Positions 12,202 to 24,050 of a stretch of 64,000 bases of DNA are shown here, one piece after another (the first letter of the stretch is position 1; each line of letters opens with the position of its first letter). Location of the stretch: positions 29,066,714-29,130,713 of the forward strand of contig CM049320.1 of the NCBI GenBank assembly GCA_026874595.1, in the 5' to 3' direction. The notes beneath the pieces are model-generated. The model searched no databases, had not been told where the DNA came from, and worked only from the letters and a program-made list of their open reading frames with translations. The position numbers and the translations under genes are program-made. Origin of the DNA: Sipunculus nudus. Its lineage: Eukaryota; Annelida; Sipuncula; Golfingiida; Sipunculidae.

Positions 12202-13984
12202 TATATAAACATTTGTGTTTATGTGTGTGGGTGTGTGTGTGCAAAATAACTGTTTTATTTTATACAGGTGCATATTATAGAAAATCTGCTGTTCTGTCAG
12301 TTAAGGCAACCTGTGGCAATAATTTTTAGAATCTTCCTTTAAACACTCAGAGTCAGTGACTCATGCATGTAATAATATAAATATATTGTATATAAATATA
12401 TTGTATATATATTGTCAAGGAGAACTGAAGTGATGCTCCATTTGTGACATACCTGTGGTATTTGTTTAGTATAAAAGACACTGTGACACATCAAAATATT
12501 ATCTTAATAAAGATAATAACCATTAATGTTTAATGGTGTATTTATTTCCTTTCTTTATAATTTAGTCATTGAAAGTAAACACCGTTTCACTTCGTTATTA
12601 CAACTTGCAAGTATTTGTTATATATTCTGGTGTAATGCATCATTATAGCCTAAATGAACTGTGAATTAATTTTTAACGATTTCTCACTCAATTTCAACGA
12701 AAGGTACATAATAGGTGTTAACACATATCGTCAGTGAAAAATTTTATCTTGTTTATTGTTGAACAGGAACATCTTAAGGATTATTTTCTAATTATGACTC
12801 ATGGCTGTCATAATGTCTGATTCCAAGTGGATTTTGATAACAAATATGAATTTTTTTATCTCTTTTTGTTTACTTCTAGCTAAAAAATAGCATTTTCCCT
12901 TCTCTTTCTTAAACCTCCCTGCCCCCCCCCCCCCGCAGGATACATATGCGACCATAGAATGCAATATTATTATTGTTTTATATAATAAAAAATCAACAAG
13001 CTATGAGATCACTTAATATTTTAAGTTTTGTAAATAACAGACAAATGAACAGACCAAATTTTTGTGAAAAAATATAAACATTATACCTTTAATATAGCCG
13101 ACAGTTACACATATTAATTTTATTAAAGAACAGCTCAATGATTCAAGATTGTACCTTTGTCTTTCGGTAGTTTCTTGACGATTTTTTGTATTTTTTTCTT
13201 TTTTTTGTTGTCAATTGAACAATCAGAAGATCTAGGTCGATCACCAAAATCTGAGTTCGCGCTTTTATCACACCAACAGGTCTGTGAGTTGTTAAGTTCT
13301 AACACCAGTAATCAGTAAGGCAGTAATAGCCGTCTTGCATCTTTGAGTGCCAATAAATGCACACTGTTATGTAAATTGTCGACATGGTTACAATATAAAG
13401 CAGAGGGCTATACAATTAAACTTGTATCCTCGTCAATAAAAGTTACTGACCTTTTACCAGAGATATATCAAATATATTTTTGGTAACAGGAGATAGCATA
13501 TCGTCGCATGCATATATGAACACATGAATACTGTATATCATCCCATGCACATGAACAAATGGGAGAGGGAGACGCTCTGATTCGACAGGGCCAAGATTGA
13601 TACATTTTGTTTATACCCATCAACTTAAAAGAGTGAAGCGCTGGTGTGGGGAAAATGTAACACTTTTTAGCACTGGTTACAGGCCAGTGTTTACCAATAG
13701 ATGGTATATAGGATCATATAGACTGCGTCTTTTGACTAACTGAAAATTTCATGTGTCATTATGGACTCAATATATGACAGGGCCAAATCGGGCCTGCCTT
13801 GTCCCATCCCTGCGTTTCTCCTCGTCTTGTGATTTTATTACGTAGAGAAGGAAGAAAACAGATTGCTGTTACTTTGAATGATACCTGGGGTAACTTTTAT
13901 AAAAATTATTAACATATGCGTCGACCGTATTAAAAATAAAACATATTTATTATGAGAGGTCCATCGAGCATTTATAGTTGAAAG

Positions 13985-14260
13985 TTTACACACGTGTCAG
14001 GAATGTCCGACCTGATGTCCGACCTCCACGTGTGTTTACATGGCCTCGTTTTCAGTCCGGCAATAACGTTCGCTGATTGGCTAATAGAGCTGTCGATCAC
14101 GCACTCGCCGTCAGGTTGCCCGCAAACTGATAATCTGATACAAAGTAACATTTAGATTTGTTTCTGACACGGGGGCACGTGCGCGATCGCCTTTCCTCAT
14201 TGGACGCTGCATAGGAGCTGCGTGTTTGTCCACGTGTTTTGTAGCGTCTTCTAGTTCAAC
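13985..14260 (+). promoter_or_regulatory. Promoter-like region of the passenger gene: four CACGTG boxes
   Basis: This stretch is locally GC- and CpG-rich and ends at the passenger ATG (14261). CACGTG E-boxes are at 13991, 14027, 14176 and 14231. The first two lie inside an inverted repeat (GTTTACACACGTG ... CACGTGTGTTTAC) that encloses a direct repeat of TGTCCGACCT. bHLH-type factors bind CACGTG in general; use here is inferred. Copy 2 keeps only the part from 14115 onward. Confidence 0.4.
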
Positions 14261-14806
14261 ATGGACAAATTTGTGAAGAAGATACTTGAAAAGTTGAAGT
14301 TGAAGCAGGAGCAAGGGACCTGGGTGTTTTTCACAGGTCATATAAACGGTAAGGCTTATTTTTCTGGTTAGATTTCACTTGCTTTGGTATTTAATTTGGC
14401 TGTTAAGTATTTTTAGAACTGACTTTAACCAGTGTATTTAGTTTAAAACCGACACGCTAAATTCATTGCCGTCATGATCGATTGATGATGTAAAAAACAT
14501 TAGATCACTTCATTAGAATCCAATAACATCTTGCATATTCTAAGTCATCCGATTCTAAAAATGTTCATATTCCAAAGAGAAAATGTTCTTTTATTTTTTT
14601 GTACCCTTCTTAATTTTTCTTATGAATATGAAGCAGTGTTTTGGTGTAAATAAAAATTAATGGCTGACTGTTCTGCCACAGGGAGCACGATACGAAGGGA
14701 AACCATGCATACTGTCAAATAGTGCGCATGCGCAGACTAAATTTATTTGTTTGACAGATGTTAGAAGAAACATAGGCGTGGCCCGTGGGAACATCATTTC
14801 TTTGAA

Positions 14807-14841
<35 letters not shown>

Positions 14842-14998
14842 TATATAATATATTTATATATATAATATATATTGGTGACAAAAATCCTATAGGAAATCTT
14901 TACAGAAGGACACTATATAACCTTGGGCCAAGTTGGCCCATACAGATAGTTTAAGAAAAAATATAGAGATTTCAGGTAATTTTACACAATTAAAATTA

Positions 14999-15040
<42 letters not shown>

Positions 15041-15383
15041 GCATATGGGCAAACCTATTCCATTAAATTGCCCCAACCCCAACTTTCAATTTATGTGTGG
15101 GGTGTGTCTGTGTGTGTGTGTGGGGGGGGGGGGGGGAGGCTTCGGTTCCAATGCCTTTAATATGTCATATGCCCCTTCCAAAAAATATTTAAATGTTTAA
15201 TAGGAATAGAAATTAAGTACAAATAAAATGAAATATTAAAAACATGTTTGTGTGACGTCACAGGAATATAAAACAAATATATTCCTTTATAAAAAAAACA
15301 ATAAAACAGTAACATCTTCAAAAGATATTTTTAATGAATATATATTTATTTATATATATGCTTTATAAGTATATACTAAATAA

Positions 15384-15387
<4 letters not shown>

Positions 15388-15432
<45 letters not shown>

Positions 15433-15450
15433 CATATATATATTAAAGTG
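15388..15450. repeat. (TA)n microsatellites of the transposon interior
   Basis: This is one of several TA tracts in copy 1 (others near 14809-14872, 15003-15038, 16139-16204 and 22288-22370). Lengths differ from the matching tracts in copy 2, as expected of slippage. Confidence 0.9.
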
Positions 15451-16743
15451 TATATATAATATTGATATGTGTGTTTATATATGTTTATATTGTCATATAT
15501 ATTGTCTTTTCACAGGCTTTCTTATTAATTGTTGGTGTGGTCCAATTTAAGTTTCATCATTTTACACAGCATGTTCATTTCTTTCGGGTCACCCTGTGTT
15601 CTGTGTGCAGGAAGACCCTTGCCGCTTGGAATAAAAGGGTCAAGGCCAAGAAGTCATGTGTCAGATAAAACCCAAATCATTAATCATGTCTTTTTCAGTG
15701 CAAATGTTAACCTGACTCAAACGACTTACAAGAATGATTTATTTACCTAGAACATGATCAAGGTAAGAGGAGGCAGGTTTTGCCTATATTTTATTGGAGA
15801 CCCAACAGGATTTAATCCAATTCCAGTGAGAATACCAACTTGTCAGCTTCTCAGTGCCATACAATTTATTCCTTTCATTCTTTATCAGTGGAACTTGAAC
15901 ATCATTGCAGTGGCATAAGACCAGTTAAATAGTTACATGGGCCAACACACCTTTGGTGCAGAGAATACCAAGTGCGAGCGTACATGATTGGTCTGAGAGA
16001 GCATGTCACGCATAACTGAAGTGCTGGACATGCATGCACCGTCATGTTTTTTTCATAAATTATCAAACATAGGTAGGGCAATTCAAATAAGGAAACTTAC
16101 AACGGTATTAAAAAAAATATACCGGTATGTGTATTTAATATATATATATATGTGTGTATTATATAAATATATATATATATATATATATAATTATATATAT
16201 ATATAATCACTTAAATTACAAGTTGGTGCAATATGACATGAAGCCAAGTTGTTTTCCATGTGTGCACAATGTGTTCAAAAATAAAAGGTTCCCCTTCTTC
16301 TATTTAACAGTACAAAATTGTTTTCCCCTTTAAAGAAAAAATGTTCCATTTCTTGAAAAATAGAATAACTCTTGGTAGTAAGTATTAAAACAGAACATTT
16401 CACTGGTAAGGTGGAAACTATTATTTTAGTAGAAGTAGTTTTAATAAGTAGTTATTCTATTATGACTTGTTTTCTTGCAAAAAAAAAAAATGCAAATTGA
16501 ATCCCAATGAATCAGCTCTGCCTGGGGCCTGCTTAATACAGATTCATACGGTATATATAGTATTTCTGAGTACCGGTAATTTTATGTTAAAGATCCAGAC
16601 ACTCCCTCCATCAAGCTCCAGACCAAGTGGCTCCAGCATTAATATCAGGAACTGAGAGAGAGGATGCACGAGTACACGGCAGAGACAGGGTGTCGAGGTT
16701 ACCCTGGATTTGTGGAGAAGAAGGCCCAGACACGCACATAAGG

Positions 16744-16783
16744 GTCTGTATGACACATTTTCTAAATCCTGGATCCGCCCCTG
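16744..16783. mobile_element. Right-end remnant of a CAGGGGCGGATCCAG-type MITE
   Basis: The bases TCTAAATCCTGGATCCGCCC followed by CTG form the typical right terminus. The left part seen in copy 2 (from about 30280) is missing, together with about 110 bp around the 3' side of the adjacent passenger exon. Confidence 0.4.
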
Positions 16784-17570
16784 TATATGGGTAATTACTT
16801 CCTGATTTTCTATTAAAAAAATCTATATTACAATCACTAGTCCTACCAGTGAAAATACTCTTTCAGATGATACTATAATCCCAATGGATCTTTAGGCTAA
16901 AGGTAAACAAGTTACTAGTGACGTGTTGCAGGCATGATCCTGTTTACAATGTACAGATTCTTCAACCTGAGAATAACAAGTCTCCTACAATAATAATATG
17001 AAAACCCAGAGGCACCCAATCTTTTTCATCACGTAAATGATTTCATTATTTTACTTTGTGTAAGTGAATTCAAGGTTTTATATAATACCTGATCTATCAG
17101 TAAACTATTCCAAGCAAACTGATTCTTGATTTGGTTAACTTGACATTTATAGGTAGAGGGAGACTTCTTTGGAATATATCTGGATGAGGAGGCATGATGG
17201 AGTTGATGGCTAAATGAGATGACACGGCAGCCATCCTGAAGGATAAGAACCAGGTGGCAGTGAAATACCCAGACAGCATGAAGATGTTAGCTGGTTTGAA
17301 TTCATCTGAGCCATCAGCAGGTAATCTTGGACCACCTTATAAGTAGCTGTATAGTTCTTTTTGAAATATTGTACATGATTTTAATCTGTCTGCTAATCAG
17401 TTGAGTACGGTGGTACAAGTTTCAGTATCTTGTCCATCTTCTGTAACAATCATGGCTTTCATGGCCCGTCCAAGACAAGCACACTACTTCTGGGCTATGA
17501 TTTTAACTTTCCACCTCCCAGGTATAAATCATGTGTTCTACCTGTAAGACTACAGAAGCTGCCTAAATTT

Positions 17571-20056
17571 TTTTTAGCTCAGCTGACTATACGTTATCTG
17601 AGCTATAGTCATTGTCCATTGTCCGTCGTCTGGCCGTCCGTTAGATTGGCACGTTTTGAAATCATTAGACCTATGAATCCAAAATTTGGCATACTGTTAG
17701 ATGTCCCCAAAATCTCCTACCAAACTGGAACTGGGTCACTGCGACTTCATTCCTTCGAGAAATTAAGGAAAAACCTCAGATTTCCATTAAAAACCTATTA
17801 TCACACTTCAGGACTGCCTTATATCAAAACCACTGATCCGTCTGTTTTTCTTTCTTAATATTTACCAGAAGTACTGGTATTCTCATATATATTTTCCATA
17901 TACATGCTGGAAATTAAGTCTGTTAAGTGTAATTTCTTCAAGTTGTGGGCCCGAATATAATGGACTTTGTAAATTACAAATTTAGGAAATTTACTCACCT
18001 AACATGAAAATTTTGGAAGCTAGAGACCTTTCGTTCAAGTATATAACTTTGTTTAAATTAAGATTCAATTGTATACCCAAAATTAGATCTGAATTATTAA
18101 ATTTTTTTAAATTATTAGCATAAAAATAAAATCAGTACCTTCAATTTTGACCATGGCACGTACTTTTTTCCTGTGAGTACTGTTGATTAAATTTTCACAG
18201 CATGTAAACTTAAGTATTCAATTTGTTTAAACCTGAAATTAGAAAATAAAAGCTCAAAAATTAGGCTCATAATTGAATTTTTTTTGTTCAGGCTCTTATT
18301 ATAGTCACGTGCTTTGTCAAGATGCAGGCAGTTCACTCCTGGTCACTGGAAGTTAAGTTAGCTATGCCAGGGTTCCTGATTTGTTACAGGTCACTGGGGG
18401 AGATCCCCTGCTGTGACAGGTGTACAGTTATTCTCATATCAACTCCACCCTCCACCCCCCCCCCCCCCCAACCCTACCCACCAAGTGTTATGCAGTAATT
18501 GTTATTGTTTGCCCTGTATTTCCTCAACTGTAATGCTGTTTCCACTCCAATATACAAAACTTTCCTTGAATGAGTAATTCATTGAGTAATCCAGAAGAAG
18601 CCATTTGGGTTAATGTAGCCTTTTTAAAGAAATCAATTTCCTTTTAAATGATTTTAAAATATTAAAATTAAACCCATCAGTATGCATAAATTTATAAAAT
18701 ATGAAGCAAATTACAGATAAATAAAAGCACAATTAAAAATTGTGAAATCTGATTCAAGTATTATTTTTAGATATTTATTGTTTTGCAAATTTAAAAGATA
18801 TATTTGTGTGGTAAAAAAATAAATATGCATTTGTATGCATGATGTGGGGTTATCTGACAAGATTGAGATATATGATGATGCAATTTAGAATTATGAATTA
18901 ACTTTTATATTCAGATATATATGTTATATTGGGAATGTATAGAAATATATACTTAAAATTAAAAAAAATTGATGTGATAAAAAAAAAATGAGGATCTAAT
19001 ACAAACATTTGTTCATTATTTTCCTGCCTCAGCAGAATTGGAGATCAGGCTTTGTTTGCCCTGTATGTATATGCAGAAGTGTTGTTAATCCCCTCCCCCC
19101 CCCCCCCCCCCCCCGCTACCAATGATTTCTTTGCACCTGTGCAAGTGTGTAAAATTTATTTCATTTAAAAAACAATTGGATTAGAAAAAATTAAGATCTA
19201 ACACATTCTTGCTTCGGGAGAATGGAACATAAAGTGATCAGCTCTGTCTGTCCATCATCTCTCTGTTATCATTCAATATATATTTATTATGATATTTTTC
19301 CTATAAGCACTGTTGAAATAACTTTCATATACTGTATGTGTATGGTTTTAAGCTATTAAAGTCTGAAATTTGAAAACAACTTATATACTCAATTGTGTAA
19401 TATTTCAGATGTTAAACTTTAAAAAAATTGATATAATAAAAAAATTAAGAAATAATTGAAACATATATTATCAGCTTTGTTTGTCTACCAGTCTGTCTGT
19501 CCTTTTTTAAAATATAAGTAATTGTGAATGAACTTTTATATTCTGTAAGCTTTGTTGAATTAAGTGAAAATCCTATGTATATACACTTTGATAATACAGA
19601 GATGTTGTAACTCCGGTCATACCACCCCAACACCACCACCAAGTCCTTACACCTGTGGACTGGGAACATAAGTTATATTTCAATTGTATACATTTTATAA
19701 AATAAAAAATACATATATTTAATAATATAAAAAATATTAATAAAAAAATAGACCCAATCGAACAAATGTGTAAACTACTGTACTGTCATCAATTTATCAA
19801 AAAGCCAACCAATGATTATGGTAATAATATACATCTTATGTTCACAAACTGCTCACATGCTTTAATTTTAACATTAGAAAACACATGGTCAGGTCACAAA
19901 ATATTATTTGCAACAATTTCTTACTCATCAATACAAACCAATCATATCATCCAGCCATGGTCTATATTACCTCTTCTTATTAGACATTACCTCCATTTTC
20001 AGATTTTTACCTCAAGGTCAACTTCAGCTGAGCACTGTGACTGATGGATCCCTTGT
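17571..20056 (+). mobile_element. Nested AGCTCAGCTGA-ended element in transposon copy 1
   Basis: It begins TTTTTAGCTCAGCTGACTAT, continues with GTCCATTGTCCGTCGTCTGG and a body of about 2.4 kb, and ends CTTCAGCTGAGCACTGTGAC ... CCCTTG. The ends are short inverted repeats (AGCTCAGCTGA and TCAGCTGAGC). Copy 2 carries the same element at the equivalent site, so it inserted before the two transposon copies separated. An inverted independent copy is at 58946-60818. No long ORF is present. The family resembles repeats widespread in molluscs; that is recollection, not a search. Confidence 0.65.
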
Positions 20057-20173
20057 TGTTTATACAGATGTACCAGATGGATTTTGAGAGTGACATGTAT
20101 GTGACTTTTTATAAATCTGCCCTCTTACATCTTTATATATGTATAATAAAGCTGATGTAATGGTCTCTTTTAA

Positions 20174-20437
20174 CCCTTTACTATTCACATTTATTTTAGA
20201 TTTCCGACAAATTATGACACTTTATATTTACACTAACAGCTATATCTTTTCAAACTTTTTTTGTATCTTTATCAAATTTTCAACAGTTCCCACTAAGAGG
20301 GTTTGCTGAAGATTATTGAAAATCATTGAAACTTAGAAATAATATGCAATATTTTTGTCCTGAAAGAATCTATACATATCATGGCATTCTAGTTGCCCAT
20401 TTAGAGTGCTCTTTAGTGGCTTGTAAACAGTAAAGGG
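20174..20437. mobile_element. piggyBac-like MITE with TTAA duplication
   Basis: The insert of 264 bp begins CCCTTTACT and ends AGTAAAGGG, perfect 9-bp inverted termini, and is flanked by TTAA on both sides (20170-20173 and 20438-20441). Copy 2 has a single TTAA and uninterrupted flanks at 33758-33761, which is the empty site. TTAA duplication and CCC...GGG termini are hallmarks of piggyBac elements. It has no coding capacity. Confidence 0.85.
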
Positions 20438-20994
20438 TTAAACCTGTTTCTGACTCATCATTAACATTTTAAACAGTTTTAAATGCATTTCATGGAGAAA
20501 AATGACTAATGGACACATTTAACTTTTAAATAGTCCCTTTATCAATCACTCCATATGACCACTTATGTGTTATGGTATATATATCTACAAGGAAGGTTTT
20601 CAAACTAGTTTGCTTCAAAATCTTGACCACTGCATGATCAGCAGGATCATGATTTTCATAATGCCTGTGGACATTCCATGAAATTTGTTTATTGGTCCAG
20701 AAACTAAATTTTTCGTAGTAAATCTGTTATTGTCCTACAAGTTGACATTGTTATATTCCTGGTTTCTTTCAGGTGCCATTAGTGTTATGATGCTTCATTT
20801 ACTGCCAAAACTGATTCCAGCACAGAGGAAGAAATGCCAAGCCCACCATAGCAGAAGCAAAGGCAGCATTTATTGATGTTCAGAAGGTATATACTGATTT
20901 AGGCTTTTAGATTTCTTACAATTCTAGAAATAAGAGCTATCATTCAATTGAGAATAATCGATATTGTGTTAAAGGGAATATTTATGTAGCACCA

Positions 20995-21660
20995 TTTTTA
21001 GCTCAGATGACTACCTGTATATACGTTATGTCAGATATAGCTATGGTCATTTGTCCATTATTGGTCTGGTTGTCCAGCTCGATCTCCGTTTACATGCCAC
21101 GTTTCAAAACCACTGGACCAGTGAATCCAAAATTTGACATCCAGGTAGATGTCCTTATTTTCTAACAAACCTTAATAATGGTCACTGTGACTACATTTTT
21201 TATGAGAAATTAAGGAGAAACCTCCATTTTTCAGTAAAAGCCAATTGTTGCACTTTAGTGTCAAAAATTGGGTCAAAATTGTACAATTTGTAGCAGTTAT
21301 TTACCCAAATAAAATGTATCTTGTGAAAACATCAGGAAAGATATCGACTTACTTTACATGATAGATGTTGAAGATAAGAGTCGTTTTCAAGCGTATAAAA
21401 AAATTTTCAAACATATAACAGATTTTTTTATAAAAAAAATTTTCAAGCATATAACAGATTTTTTTTTTAATTTTGTTCAAGCATATAACAGATTTATATA
21501 TTTTTTTTCTAGCATATAACAGATTTTTATAATCTTTTTAAGTAATTGTCATAAAGGTAAAATCAGACCTTTAAATTTTGTCCAACCTTGACCATTGCAC
21601 ATTTGCTTTCCTGTAAGCACTGTTGACATTTTGTATGTACAAAATGCAAAGATTAAAACT
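20995..21660 (+). repeat. Second, diverged AGCTCAG-type module in copy 1
   Basis: It starts TTTTTAGCTCAGATGACTAC, with the same order of phrases as the family start ('atgccacgtttcaaaaccactggacc', 'gatgtcc', 'ggtcactgtgactacatt', 'gagaaattaaggag'). It includes the minisatellite at 21385-21530. The right end is not clear. Confidence 0.5.
21385..21530 (+). repeat. AAGCATATAACAGATTTT minisatellite, four units
   Basis: Four units of roughly 35-45 bp each contain (C/T)AAGCATATAACAGATTTTT separated by T- or A-runs of different length. The array is also in copy 2 at 34705-34827 with fewer or shorter spacers. Confidence 0.75.
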
Positions 21661-22285
21661 ATTATAATATGAAAATTCGATAGCCATTTGTCAAAAACTG
21701 TAGGACATAGTGAACTTTATTCTGTGAGATACGGGCCGAAAACATAATTTTGAGCAGCCTGAAAGACTGACAGGGCATATATTTAACCATTAGGCCATTC
21801 ATACTCAATATCTCCTTTGAATCCTGAAGTTTGGACACTATGACTAATGTTCTGTGAACTCTAAGAAAGTACATGGTTTTAGCATTGAAATTCAGATAAG
21901 CAAAACAAATATGTTTGGAACTTTCTAACTTTGAAATTTTGGAAATTGGGCAAATCTCCATCACCTGAAATCATGTTATGATGACCCATATTCTGTTGTA
22001 TTTCTTCTTGTATTATTGTACAATTGCAAGATATGCACAAAGTCTGAATTATGTTACAGTACATATTTAATCAATAATGAGTACATTTATACTTGTAGGC
22101 CTACCTCGTTCAGACTAATTCAATATCCATTGATGATAGGTAGTCTATCGTCATCATGACAAACTGTGAATATGTAATTGCATGTTTTGTCACTGTTTAG
22201 GTCTCGCCCTCTTGTACTTCCTTGTGCATGAAGTATGCCTATATCACAAGCAGTTATAAGGGGTTGGATTAAAATTGCGTGTGTG

Positions 22286-22374
<89 letters not shown>

Positions 22375-23209
22375 GAACAGTATTAACACCAACACATATT
22401 TTCATCTTTTATTATTAATGTGAAATTTGATGTATTTTCAGATCTAGAAATTCAGTTTCTAAATGTTTGATGAAGATCAACAGTGACTGAGTTCAGTGAT
22501 GCTGTGTTTCTCAGACACCATGATGCATGCAGGCATATGGAATGAAGACAGTCATCAGGGAACAGTATTGACTGTAGACTCTTGTTAAAGGGAGATAAAG
22601 TGATTAACTCTGTTTGTCTACCTGTCTATCTGTCCATTTTTAAATTATCAGTAATTGTGAATTCAATTTCCTGAAATTCAATTTTTAGCATTGGACTCTA
22701 GAATATCTTACTTGTATATATATGTTTTTAAATGGAGGCTTGTGTTGCCAGTTGTGCAGTTACAAGTTGTGTACTGCATGCATGATTTAATTATATGTTA
22801 CATTGTTATTTTACTGGACTTATTAAACAATTATTTTTATAATGTAATGCTCTTGTTTTGTGTCTACCATTTCAGACAAAAGGTTGATGTATGAATGCAA
22901 GCTGGTTATCAGAGCACTTGTACTGCCACACAAAGTGATATTTCCAATTTCATTACATTTCTACAATCAGAGGAACAGCAGTATCATGCAAAGTGCAAAT
23001 TGTGTTTTATTTTGTTCATTTGACTGGCTGAGGAATATTCCTTGGCATTACTTGGTACAAAGGTATATTTAATTCTTTTTCACCATGATATTTGAGCACA
23101 CTGCATCACAATTTTATGCAATTTTTTTTTTATGTTAGTTGTTTTCAGGCAATTGTGGCTGAATTCAACTGCATTTTGTAACCATTTCATATTTTGCTAG
23201 GGTATTCAG

Positions 23210-23506
23210 TTGGTTCCTTCTTAACCAATTTTCTTGGTTTATTTTAACCAATATGGTCATCTGAATCAAATTGGTTGATTCAGTATTGGTTGTTTTCAAC
23301 CATTATTGTTGGTTGATTTCAACCAATCACATGGTTGATTTCAACCAGTCACATGGTTGATTTCAACCAAAAAAATTGGTTGAAAAATCAACCAATAGGG
23401 ATCGGTTGAAATCAACCGGTTAATTGGTTGGACACATATCAACCGAGAAGACCGGTTGATTTCAACCAATTTTTTGGTTGAATTTAACCGATCCATTTTT
23501 AGAGTG
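23210..23506 (+). repeat. Right subterminal palindrome array of transposon copy 1
   Basis: About 300 bp hold more than ten TTGGTTGA or TCAACCAA half-sites, many fused into perfect palindromes such as GGTTGATTTCAACC and CGGTTGAAATCAACCG. It ends GATCCATTTTTAGAGTG. Such arrays could bind transposase or extrude as hairpins; both are inferences from pattern. Confidence 0.8.
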
Positions 23507-23508
23507 TG

Positions 23509-24005
23509 TAAGTCAGCTATATGGCCTTATATAGTTGTCCTATGTTCTGCCACCAATTCCAGACGCTTTCAGTAACCCATTAAAGCAAATCTGAACCCTG
23601 AGCTCTGTGACCTGTGAAGCTCAGATTAACTATATAACTATATATCGGGGGGGGGGGGGGGGGGGGGGGTGCTTTCTAATTTTTCTACTCAAAGTATTAC
23701 ATTTGTCAGAAATAACATTTGTTATTGCTGTGCATGAAACTGGAGTTGCAACAAAATTATAAATGAGTGCTTTGACGCGATGATTTGGCCCTCCTACTTT
23801 TTCATGTAGGTAAACTTAATTGAAACTTCTTTGGAAAAATGGACTTCACCAGACTGGCGTAAACAGTTTTCTTTTAATCAGCTCTTTAAATCAGTTACAA
23901 ATTCACTCTAATTCTCACCCATAATAATTTCCTCCTTCGTTCGGGCGCTTTGTGCCCTCAGTACTTGGAGTACCATATATTGGTCTACTCTTGCCCCCCC
24001 CCCCC

Positions 24006-24047
<42 letters not shown>
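23509..24047. other. Spacer between transposons: G23 and (TA)n tracts
   Basis: A G23 run sits at 23647-23669, a C12 run at 23994-24005 and a (TA)n run at 24007-24047 leading into the next element. No gene is seen. Confidence 0.6.
23647..23669 (+). repeat. G23 homopolymer
   Basis: Twenty-three consecutive G residues, the longest of at least eighteen C/G runs of 11 bp or more in the window. Confidence 0.9.

Positions 24048-24050
<3 letters not shown>

Larger units (their letters stand above)
11006..14114. other. Transposon segment present only in copy 1
   Basis: Copy 2 reads directly from AATTG (11001-11005 equivalent) into GTTGCCC (14115 equivalent), with a shared G at the junction, so 3.1 kb is missing there or was gained here. 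The segment is AT-rich and includes a G13 tract (11502-11514), a (TA)n tract, one MITE (12010-12201), a C13 tract (12922-12934) and the promoter-like region at 13985-14260. I find no protein domain in it. Confidence 0.7.
14261..23062 (+). pseudogene. Multi-exon passenger gene inside transposon copy 1, decayed, unidentified
   Basis: Several exon-like pieces follow the splice rule. Exon 1 (14261-14348) is MDKFVKKILEKLKLKQEQG followed by TWVFFTGHIN, with donor G|GTAAGG. A piece from 16593 reads IKLETKWLQH, a stop, then YQELRERMHEYMAETGCRG and YPGFVEKKA in the same frame. 17153-17320 reads VEGDFFGIYLDEE, then after a frame change DTAAILKDKNQVAVKYPDS up to CAG|GTAATC. 20773-20886 reads LLPKLIPAQRKK, then after a frame change KPTIAEAKAAFIDVQK, ending AAG|GTATAT. 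A last candidate is 22876-23062. Stops and frame breaks are shared with copy 2, so decay began before the copies separated. A piece near 15531-15668 (HHFTQHVHFFRVTLCSVCRK) has a faint C1/zinc-like spacing. I do not recognise the protein; it could be captured from the host or be an ancestral element gene. Confidence 0.5.
10879..23506 (+). mobile_element. Large CACTA/EnSpm-like DNA transposon, copy 1 (12.6 kb, non-autonomous)
   Basis: The left end is CACTCTAAAAACGGATTGG and the right end reads TTTTTAGAGTG, so the termini are inverted repeats (21 of the first 24 bases match). A 2-bp TG lies on both sides (10877-10878 and 23507-23508), as expected for a target-site duplication. Subterminal blocks are rich in TTGGTTGA/TCAACCAA palindromes, a pattern known from CACTA elements, where the transposase binds repeated subterminal motifs. 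No transposase-like frame was found, so it would depend on a helper. The interior holds a decayed spliced gene, (TA)n tracts, a nested AGCTCAGCTGA element and two MITEs. The copy at 27490 aligns along almost all of 14115-23506. The superfamily assignment rests on termini and TSD length only. Confidence 0.75.

Noticed and set aside
14111-14341. Minus-strand ORF over passenger exon 1 and its upstream region
   Set aside because: It is antisense to the spliceable ATG exon and has no start context; the plus-strand exon with its donor is the better reading.
14657-15160. Overlapping ORFs rich in Ile-Tyr repeats (IYIYIYI)
   Set aside because: They are translations of (TA)n microsatellites; the same pattern appears at every TA tract in the window.
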